Assembly (NCBI GenBank): GCA_947374865.1
Contig: CANCDR010000002.1
Location: 62,001 to 126,000, forward strand
Source of the DNA: Oxalobacteraceae bacterium
GTDB taxonomy: Bacteria > Pseudomonadota > Gammaproteobacteria > Burkholderiales > Burkholderiaceae_D
Length of the DNA: 64,000 nucleotides
Direction of reading: 5' to 3'
Part shown: in pieces, positions 8,694 to 16,944 of the stretch
How positions within the stretch are numbered: position 1 is the stretch's first letter
Layout: every line of letters begins with the position of its first letter
Notes under the pieces: generated by a model
Seen by the model: the letters and a program-made list of their open reading frames with translations, nothing else
What the model was told of the DNA's origin: nothing
The model's database searches: none
Program-made: the position numbers and the translations under genes

Positions 8694-10084
8694 GGCCACT
8701 GTTTTCACCGGCGCCGAGCTTATGGCGCAGTCTGCGCCCGGGCTTTCTGTTCCTGCTGCTGGCCTTTTTGATCGGCGGCGGGGTGCTGATTTCCAAGGCC
8801 AGCTTCATCCGTATTGGCGCCGAGGCCACGCTGTTTGGCTATCCGCTGGTGATCATGGACGTCACGCGGGCCAATTTCGAGAGCACCATCGGGCCGGAAA
8901 ATCAGCTGCACCGCGCGCGCCAATTTCCGCCTGCCAGCTTCAAAGATGTGGTGCGCATGAATCTCGATACGCTCTACACCAGCGCCTTTATCGATACACA
9001 TAAAGGGCCGTGGGTGTTCGACATGGCGGCCAATGATCAGCGCTATGCCGTGATCAGTTTCATGGACGCCTGGACCAATGTCTTTGCCGCGCCGGGCAGC
9101 CGCACGACGGGTAAAGCGGCGCAAACGTATTTATTGGTCAGCCCGGACTGGCAAGGCACAACGCCACCAGGGCTCACTTTATTGCGCGCACCAACCCAAA
9201 TCGTCTGGCTACTGGGACGCATACAAACGAATGGTGTCGCTGATTATCCGGTGGTGCATCGCATCCAGGACGGCCTGCATCTGCAGTCCCTGGCTGACTG
9301 GCGCACGGGTCGGCCAGACACTGCGCAAGAATGGCAGCCTGGCCTGGAAAATCCGCTGCCGCCCGTGCGCCAATTACATGAGATGAACAGCGTGGTTTTT
9401 TTCCAGCGCCTGGCACTACTCATGAAAAATAATCCGCCGACCGCCGGGGATGCGCCGATGCTGGAAAAAATGGCGCAGATCGGTGTGCGCCCTGGTCAGC
9501 CGCCTAACTGGAGTCGGCTGGAACGCTGGAGTGTGGGGCTGGGAAGCTGGGTCGCCGAACAGCTGCTGATCCGGAATTTAAAAGAACCCACCAATCTGCA
9601 GCAAGGCTGGGCGACGCCGCCGGCCAATCTGGGCCAGTACGGCACCGAGTACGCAGTGCGCGCCGGGGTGGCCATGATAGGTCTTGGTGCGAACCTGCCT
9701 GAGGATGCGGTCTACCCTTCCGCGCGCCTGGACGCCAGCGGCAAGCCGCTCGATGGCAGTCATCATTACCGAATCCATTTCAAGCCGGCGCAGCGTCCGC
9801 CGGTGAATGCGTTTTGGTCACTCACTGTATACGGTGAAGACGACTTCGTGATCGACAATCCACTCCAACGCTACGCGCTGGGCGACCGCGACCCGCTGGT
9901 GACCAACCCGGACGGCTCGCTCGATATCCTGCTGCAAGCCGATGCACCGGCCGAGGCCATGCGTGCGAACTGGCTGCCCATCAAGGCCGGCAATCCATTC
10001 CTGGTCAATGCGCGCCTGTACTGGCCACAGGCGGCACTCCTCAAAGGCAGATGGAACATGCCCGGCATCGAACGACTCGACTAA
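8690..10084 (+). CDS. DUF1254/DUF1214 protein, membrane-anchored
   Basis: 464 residues. One hydrophobic segment (FLFLLLAFLIGGGVLIS, about 18-34) is followed by a DUF1254 region (FGYPLVIMDVTRANFES, MNLDTLYTSAF, WVFDMAAND, YAVISFMDAWTNVF) and a C-terminal DUF1214 region (NAFWSLTVYGEDDFVIDNP, RYALGDRDPL, NWLPIKAGNPF). The start is the GTG at 8690 that forms a GTGA overlap with the FGE stop, with AAAGG upstream; longer readings would begin inside the FGE gene. The protein should face the periplasm. DUF1254/1214 proteins have no agreed biochemical role. It closes this operon; the next gene has its own operator. Confidence 0.82.
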   Translation: MRPLFSPAPSLWRSLRPGFLFLLLAFLIGGGVLISKASFIRIGAEATLFGYPLVIMDVTRANFESTIGPENQLHRARQFPPASFKDVVRMNLDTLYTSAFIDTHKGPWVFDMAANDQRYAVISFMDAWTNVFAAPGSRTTGKAAQTYLLVSPDWQGTTPPGLTLLRAPTQIVWLLGRIQTNGVADYPVVHRIQDGLHLQSLADWRTGRPDTAQEWQPGLENPLPPVRQLHEMNSVVFFQRLALLMKNNPPTAGDAPMLEKMAQIGVRPGQPPNWSRLERWSVGLGSWVAEQLLIRNLKEPTNLQQGWATPPANLGQYGTEYAVRAGVAMIGLGANLPEDAVYPSARLDASGKPLDGSHHYRIHFKPAQRPPVNAFWSLTVYGEDDFVIDNPLQRYALGDRDPLVTNPDGSLDILLQADAPAEAMRANWLPIKAGNPFLVNARLYWPQAALLKGRWNMPGIERLD

Positions 10085-10138
10085 AGCCAGGTAAAAACTT
10101 GACAATAAGGGGCAAAGACGACACCATTGCCTGCATCA

Positions 10139-10152
10139 GTACACTAGTGTAC
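10139..10152 (+). promoter_or_regulatory. Perfect palindromic operator before DsbA-like gene
   Basis: GTACACTAGTGTAC is a perfect 14-bp palindrome and the symmetric form of the sites at 1125-1138 and 3040-3053 (core TACACTA-TGTA). No clear -35 lies at the right distance upstream of TAGTGT; TTGACA at 10099-10104 is too far away. The site lies 40 bases before the ATG at 10193. Confidence 0.65.
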
Positions 10153-10192
10153 GGAAATCATTAGAGCACTGCGCCGTCGATCAAGGAACGCT

Positions 10193-11509
10193 ATGTCGCT
10201 TAGCAGCTGGTTAATGCCCATCATCAGCGAACGTCTGCTCTCATTGGAGCGTTTGCAAAAACAACGTGCCCGGCAAGAAGCCGGCCGGCGCAAACATGGC
10301 GCGCCGCATGTGGTGCATTATTTTCATCAGGTCGATGACCCGTATTGCGTTCTGACTGCCGCCAGCCTGCAGGGACTTCTGCAGCGCTACGCTATCCAAC
10401 TCTCTGCCCATATTGTGCGCCCGCCAGCCGATGCGGCCGCGCCCGAGCGCGACAAACTGATCGCCTATAGCCGCCGTGATGCGCAGAGTCTGGCGCAACA
10501 TACCGGTGGCGACTTTCGTGATCCGGGATGTCAGCCCACTGCGGCCCACTGCGATCAAGTCGCGGCGCAATTGGTGACGGCGATTGAACAAGACTGTTTT
10601 GTTGAACATGCCGCTGCCCTAAGCGCAGCCTTATGGAAGGCTGATCCGACGCAAACGCTGCCTTCGCTCGTGAACAATCCTGCCACGCCCGCTGCCGTGC
10701 AGGCACACACTGCGGCAGCCGATGCACTGCGTAGCAAGCTGGGGCATTATTTGGGCGCGACGTTTTATTATGCCGGCGAATGGTATTGGGGCATCGACCG
10801 TCTGCGTCATCTCGAACGCCGGCTACAGGAACTCGGTGCGCAGCGATCGGGGGTGTCTGGTTTGATGTTTCCAGCGACTGCGGCACGCACGATGGCATCG
10901 ACTTCATTACCGTCTGCTTTTGCGCAGCCAACCCCGATCGATTTTTTCTTTTCCTTGCGCAGTCCCTACTCGGCCATCGTCACGCCACGCGTTTTTGAAC
11001 TGGGTCGCCGGACCGGTGCCGAAGTACGACTGCGATTCGTGTTACCGATGGTGATGCGTGGCTTGCCGGTGCCACGTCAAAAACGCCAGTACATTGCGCT
11101 CGATACCGCACGTGAAGCGCGTGAACATGGCACACCCTTTGGTCGCATCAACGATCCGCTGGGTCGCCCGACTGAACGCGGGCTGGCCTTGATTCCCTTT
11201 GCCGAACAAGCGGGCAAAGGACAGGCCTATCTGCGTTCCTTCATGCAGGGCGTATGGGCCGAAGGGATCGATGCCGGAAGCGATCGCGGCTTGCGCAGGA
11301 TCGTTGAGCGTGCCGGGCTTGCATGGGCGTCGGCGCAGGTGGCGCTCAAGGATGAGGCATGGCGCATCACTGCAGAACAAAATCGGCAGGCAATGTTTGC
11401 GCTTGGTCTGTGGGGCGTGCCTTCGTTTCAGGTCGGTGATACGGCAGTGTGGGGCCAGGATCGTCTGTGGGCGATTGAAGCGGCATTGCAGTTTCAAGGT
11501 GCCGCTTAG
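10193..11509 (+). CDS. Double DsbA/HCCA-isomerase-like protein
   Basis: 438 residues with two copies of the DSBA-type thioredoxin fold (PF01323, the family of 2-hydroxychromene-2-carboxylate isomerase and kappa-class GST). The first begins at about 40 (VVHYFHQVDDPYC) and the second at about 245 (IDFFFSLRSPYS), which is the typical HCCA-isomerase opening. The second copy ends with GLWGVPSFQVGDTAVWGQDRL, the conserved cis-Pro and C-terminal motif. Neither copy has a CxxC, so a disulfide oxidoreductase role is unlikely, and a glutathione-dependent isomerase or transferase is a better guess. No signal peptide is seen. It opens the second transcription unit of the cluster under the shared palindrome. 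The substrate is unknown. Confidence 0.75.
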   Translation: MSLSSWLMPIISERLLSLERLQKQRARQEAGRRKHGAPHVVHYFHQVDDPYCVLTAASLQGLLQRYAIQLSAHIVRPPADAAAPERDKLIAYSRRDAQSLAQHTGGDFRDPGCQPTAAHCDQVAAQLVTAIEQDCFVEHAAALSAALWKADPTQTLPSLVNNPATPAAVQAHTAAADALRSKLGHYLGATFYYAGEWYWGIDRLRHLERRLQELGAQRSGVSGLMFPATAARTMASTSLPSAFAQPTPIDFFFSLRSPYSAIVTPRVFELGRRTGAEVRLRFVLPMVMRGLPVPRQKRQYIALDTAREAREHGTPFGRINDPLGRPTERGLALIPFAEQAGKGQAYLRSFMQGVWAEGIDAGSDRGLRRIVERAGLAWASAQVALKDEAWRITAEQNRQAMFALGLWGVPSFQVGDTAVWGQDRLWAIEAALQFQGAA

Positions 11510-11569
11510 TTCTTAGTTAATACATGAGTAATTGAATTAATCATTATAAATTTCATTGAGGAGTCCGTC

Positions 11570-11845
11570 ATGATCAACACCCTTTTGCGCTTAGCCTGTC
11601 TGGTCTGCTATTCGCTGGCGCTGATTGGCCAGTTTGGTATTTTGTCTGCTGAACAGGCCAGTCGTTCTCAGCTCATTGCGCTCTCACTGGTGTTTATGCA
11701 TGTCCTCGAACTGGCGTTTGCCTTCAAATATATTCGCCGTTATCCCGGCGGTGTGAACAAAAGCATTCTGCTCACGCTCTTGTTCGGCGTGCTGCACTGG
11801 AAACCTCTTGCGCGTGAATACGCACTGGAAAAAAATGCCAAATAA
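11570..11845 (+). CDS. Small membrane protein, 91 aa
   Basis: Hydrophobic segments cover about 7-27 and 36-55, with a weaker third around 64-75 (SILLTLLFGVLHWKP). Basic residues and a short hydrophilic tail (REYALEKNAK) follow. It resembles small DUF1145-like membrane proteins, but I cannot assign it firmly. GAGGAG at 11558-11563 gives a strong ribosome-binding site 6 bases from the ATG. Its end overlaps the start of the second sulfatase by 11 bases, implying coupled translation and perhaps a role in membrane placement of that enzyme. Confidence 0.7.
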   Translation: MINTLLRLACLVCYSLALIGQFGILSAEQASRSQLIALSLVFMHVLELAFAFKYIRRYPGGVNKSILLTLLFGVLHWKPLAREYALEKNAK

Positions 11846-13661
11846 GCCAATGCGTGCATCGCGCTGCCTGTTTTTGCTGACGGCCTTGGCGAGCTTAGTG
11901 GCGACGTCGGTAGCAATGTCAGCGGTAACGCCAAGCGTGCCTGCCAGCGTCAGCAAAACACGGCCGAACATCGTCATCCTGCTGGCCGACGATTGGGGCT
12001 TTACCGACGTAGGCGCCTTCGGCAGCGAAATTCACACGCCGAATCTGGATGCCCTGGCCCAGCGCGGTGCGCGCTTTGCCAACTTTCATGCTACGGCATC
12101 CTGTTCGCCCAGCCGTTCAATGCTCCTCACCGGGGTCGATAATCACCTCAATGGTGTGGGGAATATGCGCGAGACCATTCCGCAAGAACATGTCGGCAAA
12201 CCGGGCTATTTGTCGGTACTGAATCAAAACGTCGTCACCGTCGCGACCCTGCTGCAAGATAGCGGCTATCGTACCTATGTGGCCGGTAAATGGCATGTGG
12301 GTAAAGAGCCGCATAATTTACCGAACCGGCGCGGCTTTGACCATTCGCTGATACAAGGCGACAGCGGCTCGGATAACTGGGAAACCGGCAAACGCTATCT
12401 CGAATTGACCGATAAAGTGTACTGGTATGAGGATGGCGTCGAAGCGGTCATGCCGAACGATTTTTATTCGTCAGCGTTTTATATTGATAAAACCATCGAT
12501 TATCTGCGTGCCGGCAAAAAGGAAAACAAACCCTTTTTTGCTTATGTGGGCTTTCAAGCTAACCACATTCCTGTGCAGGCGCCTAAAAGTTTTATCGACA
12601 AATACAAAGGTCAATACAAGGACGGCTGGACCGCTCTGCGTCAGGCCCGACACGATAAGGCGATCGAACTGGGCCTGCTTCCCAAAGGCACGCCCATGGT
12701 CGCCATGAAAACTACGACCGATTGGGATGCCCTAAGCGAGGAAGAGAAACGTTATCAGGCACGGCGGATGGAAGTCTATGCCGGCATGGCCGATGCGATG
12801 GATTACCACGTCGGCCGCCTGATCACGCACTTGAAGGAAAGCGGCGAGTTCGACAATACGGTATTTGTTTTCCTCTCCGATAATGGCGCGGAAGCGTCTG
12901 ACCCTTATGCCATCACGCTCGGTAAACTATGGCTCGATATGAACTATGCGCGCGGCATCGACGATCTTGGCGCTAAAGGCGCTTACAGCATCCTCGGACC
13001 AAGCTGGGCCAGCGCTGCAGCCTCGCCACTATCGACGTATAAATTTTATGCTGGTGAGGGCGGCATCCGTGTGCCGCTGATCATTTCAGGTATTCCGGGC
13101 ATGCCGCAAAATCAGATACAGCAGAGCTTCACGCATATCAATGACATCGTGCCGACCCTGCTGGAACTGGCGCAGATTGCCCGCCCGGGCAACAGCTATC
13201 GCGGACAAAAAATTGAAGCCATGACCGGCACCAGCCTGCTACCGGCACTGATGGGACAAACCCAGCAGGTGCATGCCGCCGACGAAGCGATCGGCTATGA
13301 GCTATCCGGTAATCAGGCGATCTTTAAAGGTGACTTGAAACTGGTGCGGAATATTCAGCCGGTCGGTGACGGCCTCTGGCATCTGTACGATATCCGCCGC
13401 GATCCAGGTGAAACCAATGATTTGCAGCTGCAAATGGCCGATGCCTTCACCGCCATGAAAGCGGATTACGCGGTCTATGCCAAAACCAACGGTGTGCTGG
13501 AAATGCCGGACAATTACGAACCGAAAAAACAGGTCATCATCAACTCCTTCGTCAATGTCTACTGGCCGCGTATCAAGGACAATGCCGCGAGCACCCTGGC
13601 GATTTTAGCGGGACTGGTGGCGCTCTGGATTTATGTGCGGCGTCGCAGGCGTGCTGCATGA
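11835..13661 (+). CDS. Arylsulfatase-type sulfatase, periplasmic, C-terminally anchored
   Basis: A 608-residue type I sulfatase. The N-terminus resembles a signal peptide (CLFLLTALASLVATSVAMS). Metal ligands ADDWG are near 51-52, the canonical formylglycine motif C90-S-P-S-R-S-M-L-L-T-G follows, then GKWHVGK and LSDNGAE. Unlike the first sulfatase, it ends with a hydrophobic segment (ASTLAILAGLVALWIYV) and RRRRR, a C-terminal membrane anchor with the tail in the cytoplasm. The start is placed at the ATG at 11835 with GGA upstream; ATG at 11850 is possible. It overlaps the preceding small membrane protein gene and shares ATGA with the next gene. Maturation by the FGE at 7650 is inferred. Confidence 0.9.
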   Translation: MPNKPMRASRCLFLLTALASLVATSVAMSAVTPSVPASVSKTRPNIVILLADDWGFTDVGAFGSEIHTPNLDALAQRGARFANFHATASCSPSRSMLLTGVDNHLNGVGNMRETIPQEHVGKPGYLSVLNQNVVTVATLLQDSGYRTYVAGKWHVGKEPHNLPNRRGFDHSLIQGDSGSDNWETGKRYLELTDKVYWYEDGVEAVMPNDFYSSAFYIDKTIDYLRAGKKENKPFFAYVGFQANHIPVQAPKSFIDKYKGQYKDGWTALRQARHDKAIELGLLPKGTPMVAMKTTTDWDALSEEEKRYQARRMEVYAGMADAMDYHVGRLITHLKESGEFDNTVFVFLSDNGAEASDPYAITLGKLWLDMNYARGIDDLGAKGAYSILGPSWASAAASPLSTYKFYAGEGGIRVPLIISGIPGMPQNQIQQSFTHINDIVPTLLELAQIARPGNSYRGQKIEAMTGTSLLPALMGQTQQVHAADEAIGYELSGNQAIFKGDLKLVRNIQPVGDGLWHLYDIRRDPGETNDLQLQMADAFTAMKADYAVYAKTNGVLEMPDNYEPKKQVIINSFVNVYWPRIKDNAASTLAILAGLVALWIYVRRRRRAA

Positions 13662-14911
13662 ATGCTGCCGGGTATCTGAATAGCCCCTGGCCGTGTGAAG
13701 ATGGCGGCCCGGCGCGTTTGCAAACGCCGATTACTGGCGCTGGTTTGGCACTGCAAAAAGGCGAAACCCTTAGCTGCGTGACGCGTAATACCCTGATGTC
13801 GACCATGACGATTCTCGGTGCGCCGGGTGAAGTCTATTTACTGACGCATTCTGCCTTGCGTTCGAGGATCGGCCTGCCGACGTCCTCGTGCGTCGAGCAG
13901 ATCGATCCCCTCACCCTCAAGACCGTGCGTCGCTCACCGCGTTTACCCGGCGGGCCAATGTGGCCGGGCGGGATGGCGATTCACCGTCATGGCGACTTGA
14001 TCGTGGTCTATGGCCGTTATGCGCACCGGCTGAATCGGCATTGTGAATTACAAGCTTCATTCAAGCTGCCCGTAAACCAGCCTTATAACTCGTTCGTTAT
14101 TTTGTCCAACGGCTGTATTGTCACCAAAAATTTATCCGACAACACCAAGGCGAGGCTAACCGTACTGGATGCAAAATCACTGACGCCGGTCTGCGCTGAT
14201 ACCGAATGTCCCGAGCCCTCCGTCGCCCGTCTAAGCGCGATTGGGAATACGGTCTATGTGGTCGGTGTTCGCTCGATTTTTCGCTACCACTGGGACGCGG
14301 GTTCAGCGCAGCTGGTGTTTGATCCTGACTGGCATTTCGACTATATCGGTGTACGTGGCCAGACCTATGGCTGGGACATGGTGCTCGACGGCGCCAACGC
14401 CTGGTTCATGGACAATGGCAAACACAATTATTTTACCTCGATGATGGATGCCGGCGTGAGTCCCACGCCCAATCGTCTGATCCGGGTTTCATTACAGGAT
14501 ACGAAGGACCACAGTCATCATGTCATTAGCGGACTGCGCGCCGGTAGCATCACCAATCCGCCACTATTTGATCGCCAGCGCAGCATCATCGTGGCTTACG
14601 ATTCGGCCAACCGTCATCTGCAAGCCTGGCGCTATGATCCTGAAAAAAAGAATTTGCAACGGCTCTGGCGCAAACGCGACTTTGGCTGTGCCAGTCACAT
14701 GATCCTTTATCCGGATACCGGCGAACTAGTGATCAACGATTACCGCTGGCTAGGGGAAGAAGTGGTCGTGCTGCAGATTGAAACCGGTCAGGAACTGGCA
14801 AGGGTGCGTAGTGGTGGCATGATGCAGGGCGTCGTTTTTCCGAGCGTTGGCTGGGGGCGCGATTTTTACTGGTCATCAATGGGACGTTTAGCGCGCATAT
14901 TCGTGCAATAA
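13658..14911 (+). CDS. Beta-propeller-like protein of unknown function
   Basis: 417 residues, no signal peptide and no membrane segment, so probably cytoplasmic. The sequence alternates short strands and turns with repeated motifs (VYLLTH, DLIVVYGRYAHRL, TVYVVGVRSIFRY, NRHLQAWRYDPEKK, GELVINDYRWLGEEVVVLQI) in the style of a WD40/quinoprotein-like propeller, though no PQQ or WD signature is clear. It begins with an ATGA overlap on the sulfatase stop, so it is translationally coupled to that enzyme. I do not recognise a specific family. It could bind a pathway intermediate or be a lactonase-like enzyme; both are guesses. Confidence 0.65.
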   Translation: MNAAGYLNSPWPCEDGGPARLQTPITGAGLALQKGETLSCVTRNTLMSTMTILGAPGEVYLLTHSALRSRIGLPTSSCVEQIDPLTLKTVRRSPRLPGGPMWPGGMAIHRHGDLIVVYGRYAHRLNRHCELQASFKLPVNQPYNSFVILSNGCIVTKNLSDNTKARLTVLDAKSLTPVCADTECPEPSVARLSAIGNTVYVVGVRSIFRYHWDAGSAQLVFDPDWHFDYIGVRGQTYGWDMVLDGANAWFMDNGKHNYFTSMMDAGVSPTPNRLIRVSLQDTKDHSHHVISGLRAGSITNPPLFDRQRSIIVAYDSANRHLQAWRYDPEKKNLQRLWRKRDFGCASHMILYPDTGELVINDYRWLGEEVVVLQIETGQELARVRSGGMMQGVVFPSVGWGRDFYWSSMGRLARIFVQ

Positions 14912-14969
14912 AAAACACAATGGAAGGCGAGCAGATGTCGCTGGCCTATTTATAAACGAAGGAAAGACC

Positions 14970-15761
14970 ATGAGCAAAACTATCCTGATTACCGGCGCCG
15001 GCACAGGCATCGGCCGTGACGCCGCCTTCGCCCTGGCCGCGCGCGGACATCGCGTGATCGCCACCACCTTCAGTGAAGCACAGGCCGTCTTATTGCGCGA
15101 AGAATGCCTCCAACGAGGGCAAACACTGCAAGTATTCAAGCTCGACATTACCAATGCAGCCGAACGCGAAATGCTGCGACCGTTAGAGCTCGATGTGCTG
15201 ATCAATAATGCCGCATTGGGCGATTCCGGCTCACTGGCTGAGGTGGCAGTCGAGCGCATTCGTAGTCTGTTTGAAGTGAATTTATTCTCGACCTTGGCAC
15301 TCACCCAAGTCGCGCTACGCGGCATGATCGCGCGCGAACGTGGCACGATTTTATTCATTAGCTCGATTGCCGGACGCATCCCGATGCCCTTTTTGATGCC
15401 GTATTCGATGAGCAAATTTGCCCTCTCGGCTGCCGGCGCCGGACTGCGCGCCGAGATGGACCAGCTGGGCAAAAACATCCAGATCGCCCTGATTGAACCG
15501 GGTGCGATTCATACCGGCTTTAATCAGTCGATGACGAACAATAAATATGCCTGGATGGCTGAGGGATCCTATTTCAGCGCTCAGGCGGACAAGATCAAGG
15601 CGCAGGAGTCGCGCGTATTTCATCTGCTCGAAGCACGCAGCACGCGCTCCATTGTGGCCAAGATTATCGCAGCAGCCGAAGCCCGGCGGCCGCATTTGCG
15701 CTATGTGGCACCCTGGTTTCAGGGCCTGCTGGTACGCCTGGCACGTATCTTCGGCGTTTGA
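14970..15761 (+). CDS. Short-chain dehydrogenase/reductase
   Basis: 263 residues, classical SDR. TGAGTGIG is near residue 8, followed by NNAALGDSG, catalytic ISSIAG and YSMSK. The fold region after the active site (IEPGAIHTGF) is typical. A good ribosome-binding site (AAGGAAAG) precedes the ATG. This is the second SDR of the cluster and is only distantly similar to that at 5660. The hydrophobic, basic C-terminus (PWFQGLLVRLARIFGV) again suggests a membrane-associated lipophilic substrate. The two SDRs may act on successive alcohol groups or on opposite ends of one compound; this is inference. Confidence 0.88.
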   Translation: MSKTILITGAGTGIGRDAAFALAARGHRVIATTFSEAQAVLLREECLQRGQTLQVFKLDITNAAEREMLRPLELDVLINNAALGDSGSLAEVAVERIRSLFEVNLFSTLALTQVALRGMIARERGTILFISSIAGRIPMPFLMPYSMSKFALSAAGAGLRAEMDQLGKNIQIALIEPGAIHTGFNQSMTNNKYAWMAEGSYFSAQADKIKAQESRVFHLLEARSTRSIVAKIIAAAEARRPHLRYVAPWFQGLLVRLARIFGV

Positions 15762-15801
15762 ACTGTCGTCCCTTATTTTTAACGTTATCCCTGGAGTCAC
15801 C

Positions 15802-16878
15802 ATGAAGTTTCGTCGCCTAGCGCTACCGTTGTTGATCATGATCGGCCTGCTGGCTGGTGCTGCTTATGTATTTCGTGCTCCACTGAGTATCGCCATCGCA
15901 CAAAAAATGATCGTCGCTAAACTCAGCACCGACGCCATGAAAGAATTAGCCGATGGATTACACGTCGGCCTGTGTGGTGCCGGCTCGCCCTTCCCTGATG
16001 AAAAACGTGGCGGTCCCTGCACGCTCGTCATCGCCGGTAAGCGTATGTTTGTTTTCGATGCAGGCAATGCCAGTGTACGCAACATCGCCAAAATGGGCTT
16101 TAGTCATGGCAGCATCGAAGCCATCTTCCTGACCCATTTTCATTCCGATCATATCGATGGTCTGGGCGAACTGTTATTGCAACGCTGGGTTTCGGCGTCC
16201 AACACACAGCCTGTGCCGGTGTATGGTCCGGCAGGCGTGGAGCAAGTCGTCTCGGGCCTGATGCAGACCTATGCGCAAGATCATAAGTACCGCGTGGCGC
16301 ATCACGGCGAGGCGATCATGCCGGCCAATGGCTTTGGCGGACAGGCAAAACCCTTTACCCCCGACGCCGATGGCCGGATCGTATTGCTTAAGGATGCCGA
16401 TCTGGAGATCGTCGCATTCAATGTCGACCATGCGCCGGTCCATCCGGCGGTGGGTTACCGGATTTCCTACAAAGGCCGCACGGTCGTTCTCAGCGGAGAT
16501 ACGCGTAAGGCTGCCGCTGTGCAAAAGGAAGCAAATGGCGTTGATCTGTTGGTCCATGAAGCGCTGTCCGAGCCGCTGGTGCGTTTATTACAGGACGGTG
16601 CAGCGCAAGCTGGTCGCAAGAATCTGCAAAAAATCTTCGGCGACATCATCGATTATCACACCACTCCCGAACAAGCTGCCGAAGTCGCGCGCGATGCCAA
16701 GGTGGGCTACCTGCTGCTCAGTCACATCGCGCCACCGCTGCCTTTTCCCGGCATGGAGAGCGCCTTTCTGGGCGATTCAACGAAGATCTTCAGCGGACCG
16801 ATTCAAGTTGGCATTGATGGGGATTTTATTAGTCTGCCGGCAGGGACCGGCAGCCCGAAAGTGAGCCGGCGGTTTTGA
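15802..16878 (+). CDS. Metallo-beta-lactamase-fold hydrolase (RNase Z/arylsulfatase-like)
   Basis: 358 residues, with an N-terminal hydrophobic segment (LALPLLIMIGLLAGAAYVF) giving a periplasm-facing anchor. The MBL metal motif THFHSDHIDG is complete, with later ligands in VVLSGDT and LLLSHIAPP. VHEALSEP and the HTTPEQAAEVA stretch resemble the RNase Z branch of the MBL superfamily, to which the zinc arylsulfatase AtsA of Pseudoalteromonas carrageenovora also belongs. An exported RNase Z makes little sense, so a lactone, phosphodiester or sulfate ester hydrolase is more likely. GGAG at 15793-15796 fixes the start at ATG 15802. It is the last gene of the sulfatase cluster, before a strong hairpin. 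Confidence 0.8.
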   Translation: MKFRRLALPLLIMIGLLAGAAYVFRAPLSIAIAQKMIVAKLSTDAMKELADGLHVGLCGAGSPFPDEKRGGPCTLVIAGKRMFVFDAGNASVRNIAKMGFSHGSIEAIFLTHFHSDHIDGLGELLLQRWVSASNTQPVPVYGPAGVEQVVSGLMQTYAQDHKYRVAHHGEAIMPANGFGGQAKPFTPDADGRIVLLKDADLEIVAFNVDHAPVHPAVGYRISYKGRTVVLSGDTRKAAAVQKEANGVDLLVHEALSEPLVRLLQDGAAQAGRKNLQKIFGDIIDYHTTPEQAAEVARDAKVGYLLLSHIAPPLPFPGMESAFLGDSTKIFSGPIQVGIDGDFISLPAGTGSPKVSRRF

Positions 16879-16884
16879 TTGATT

Positions 16885-16914
16885 GACGCTGCTGCGCTAT
16901 TTGGCGGCAGCGTC
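16885..16914. terminator. Hairpin between convergent genes
   Basis: GACGCTGC (16885-16892) and GCAGCGTC (16907-16914) form a perfect 8-bp stem with further pairing inside. It lies 7 bases after the MBL gene stop and 31 bases from the stop of the convergent metalloprotease gene. There is no long T-run, but the position suits a shared bidirectional terminator. Confidence 0.6.
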
Positions 16915-16944
16915 ATTGATACGTAATTACTTACGAACTGATCC

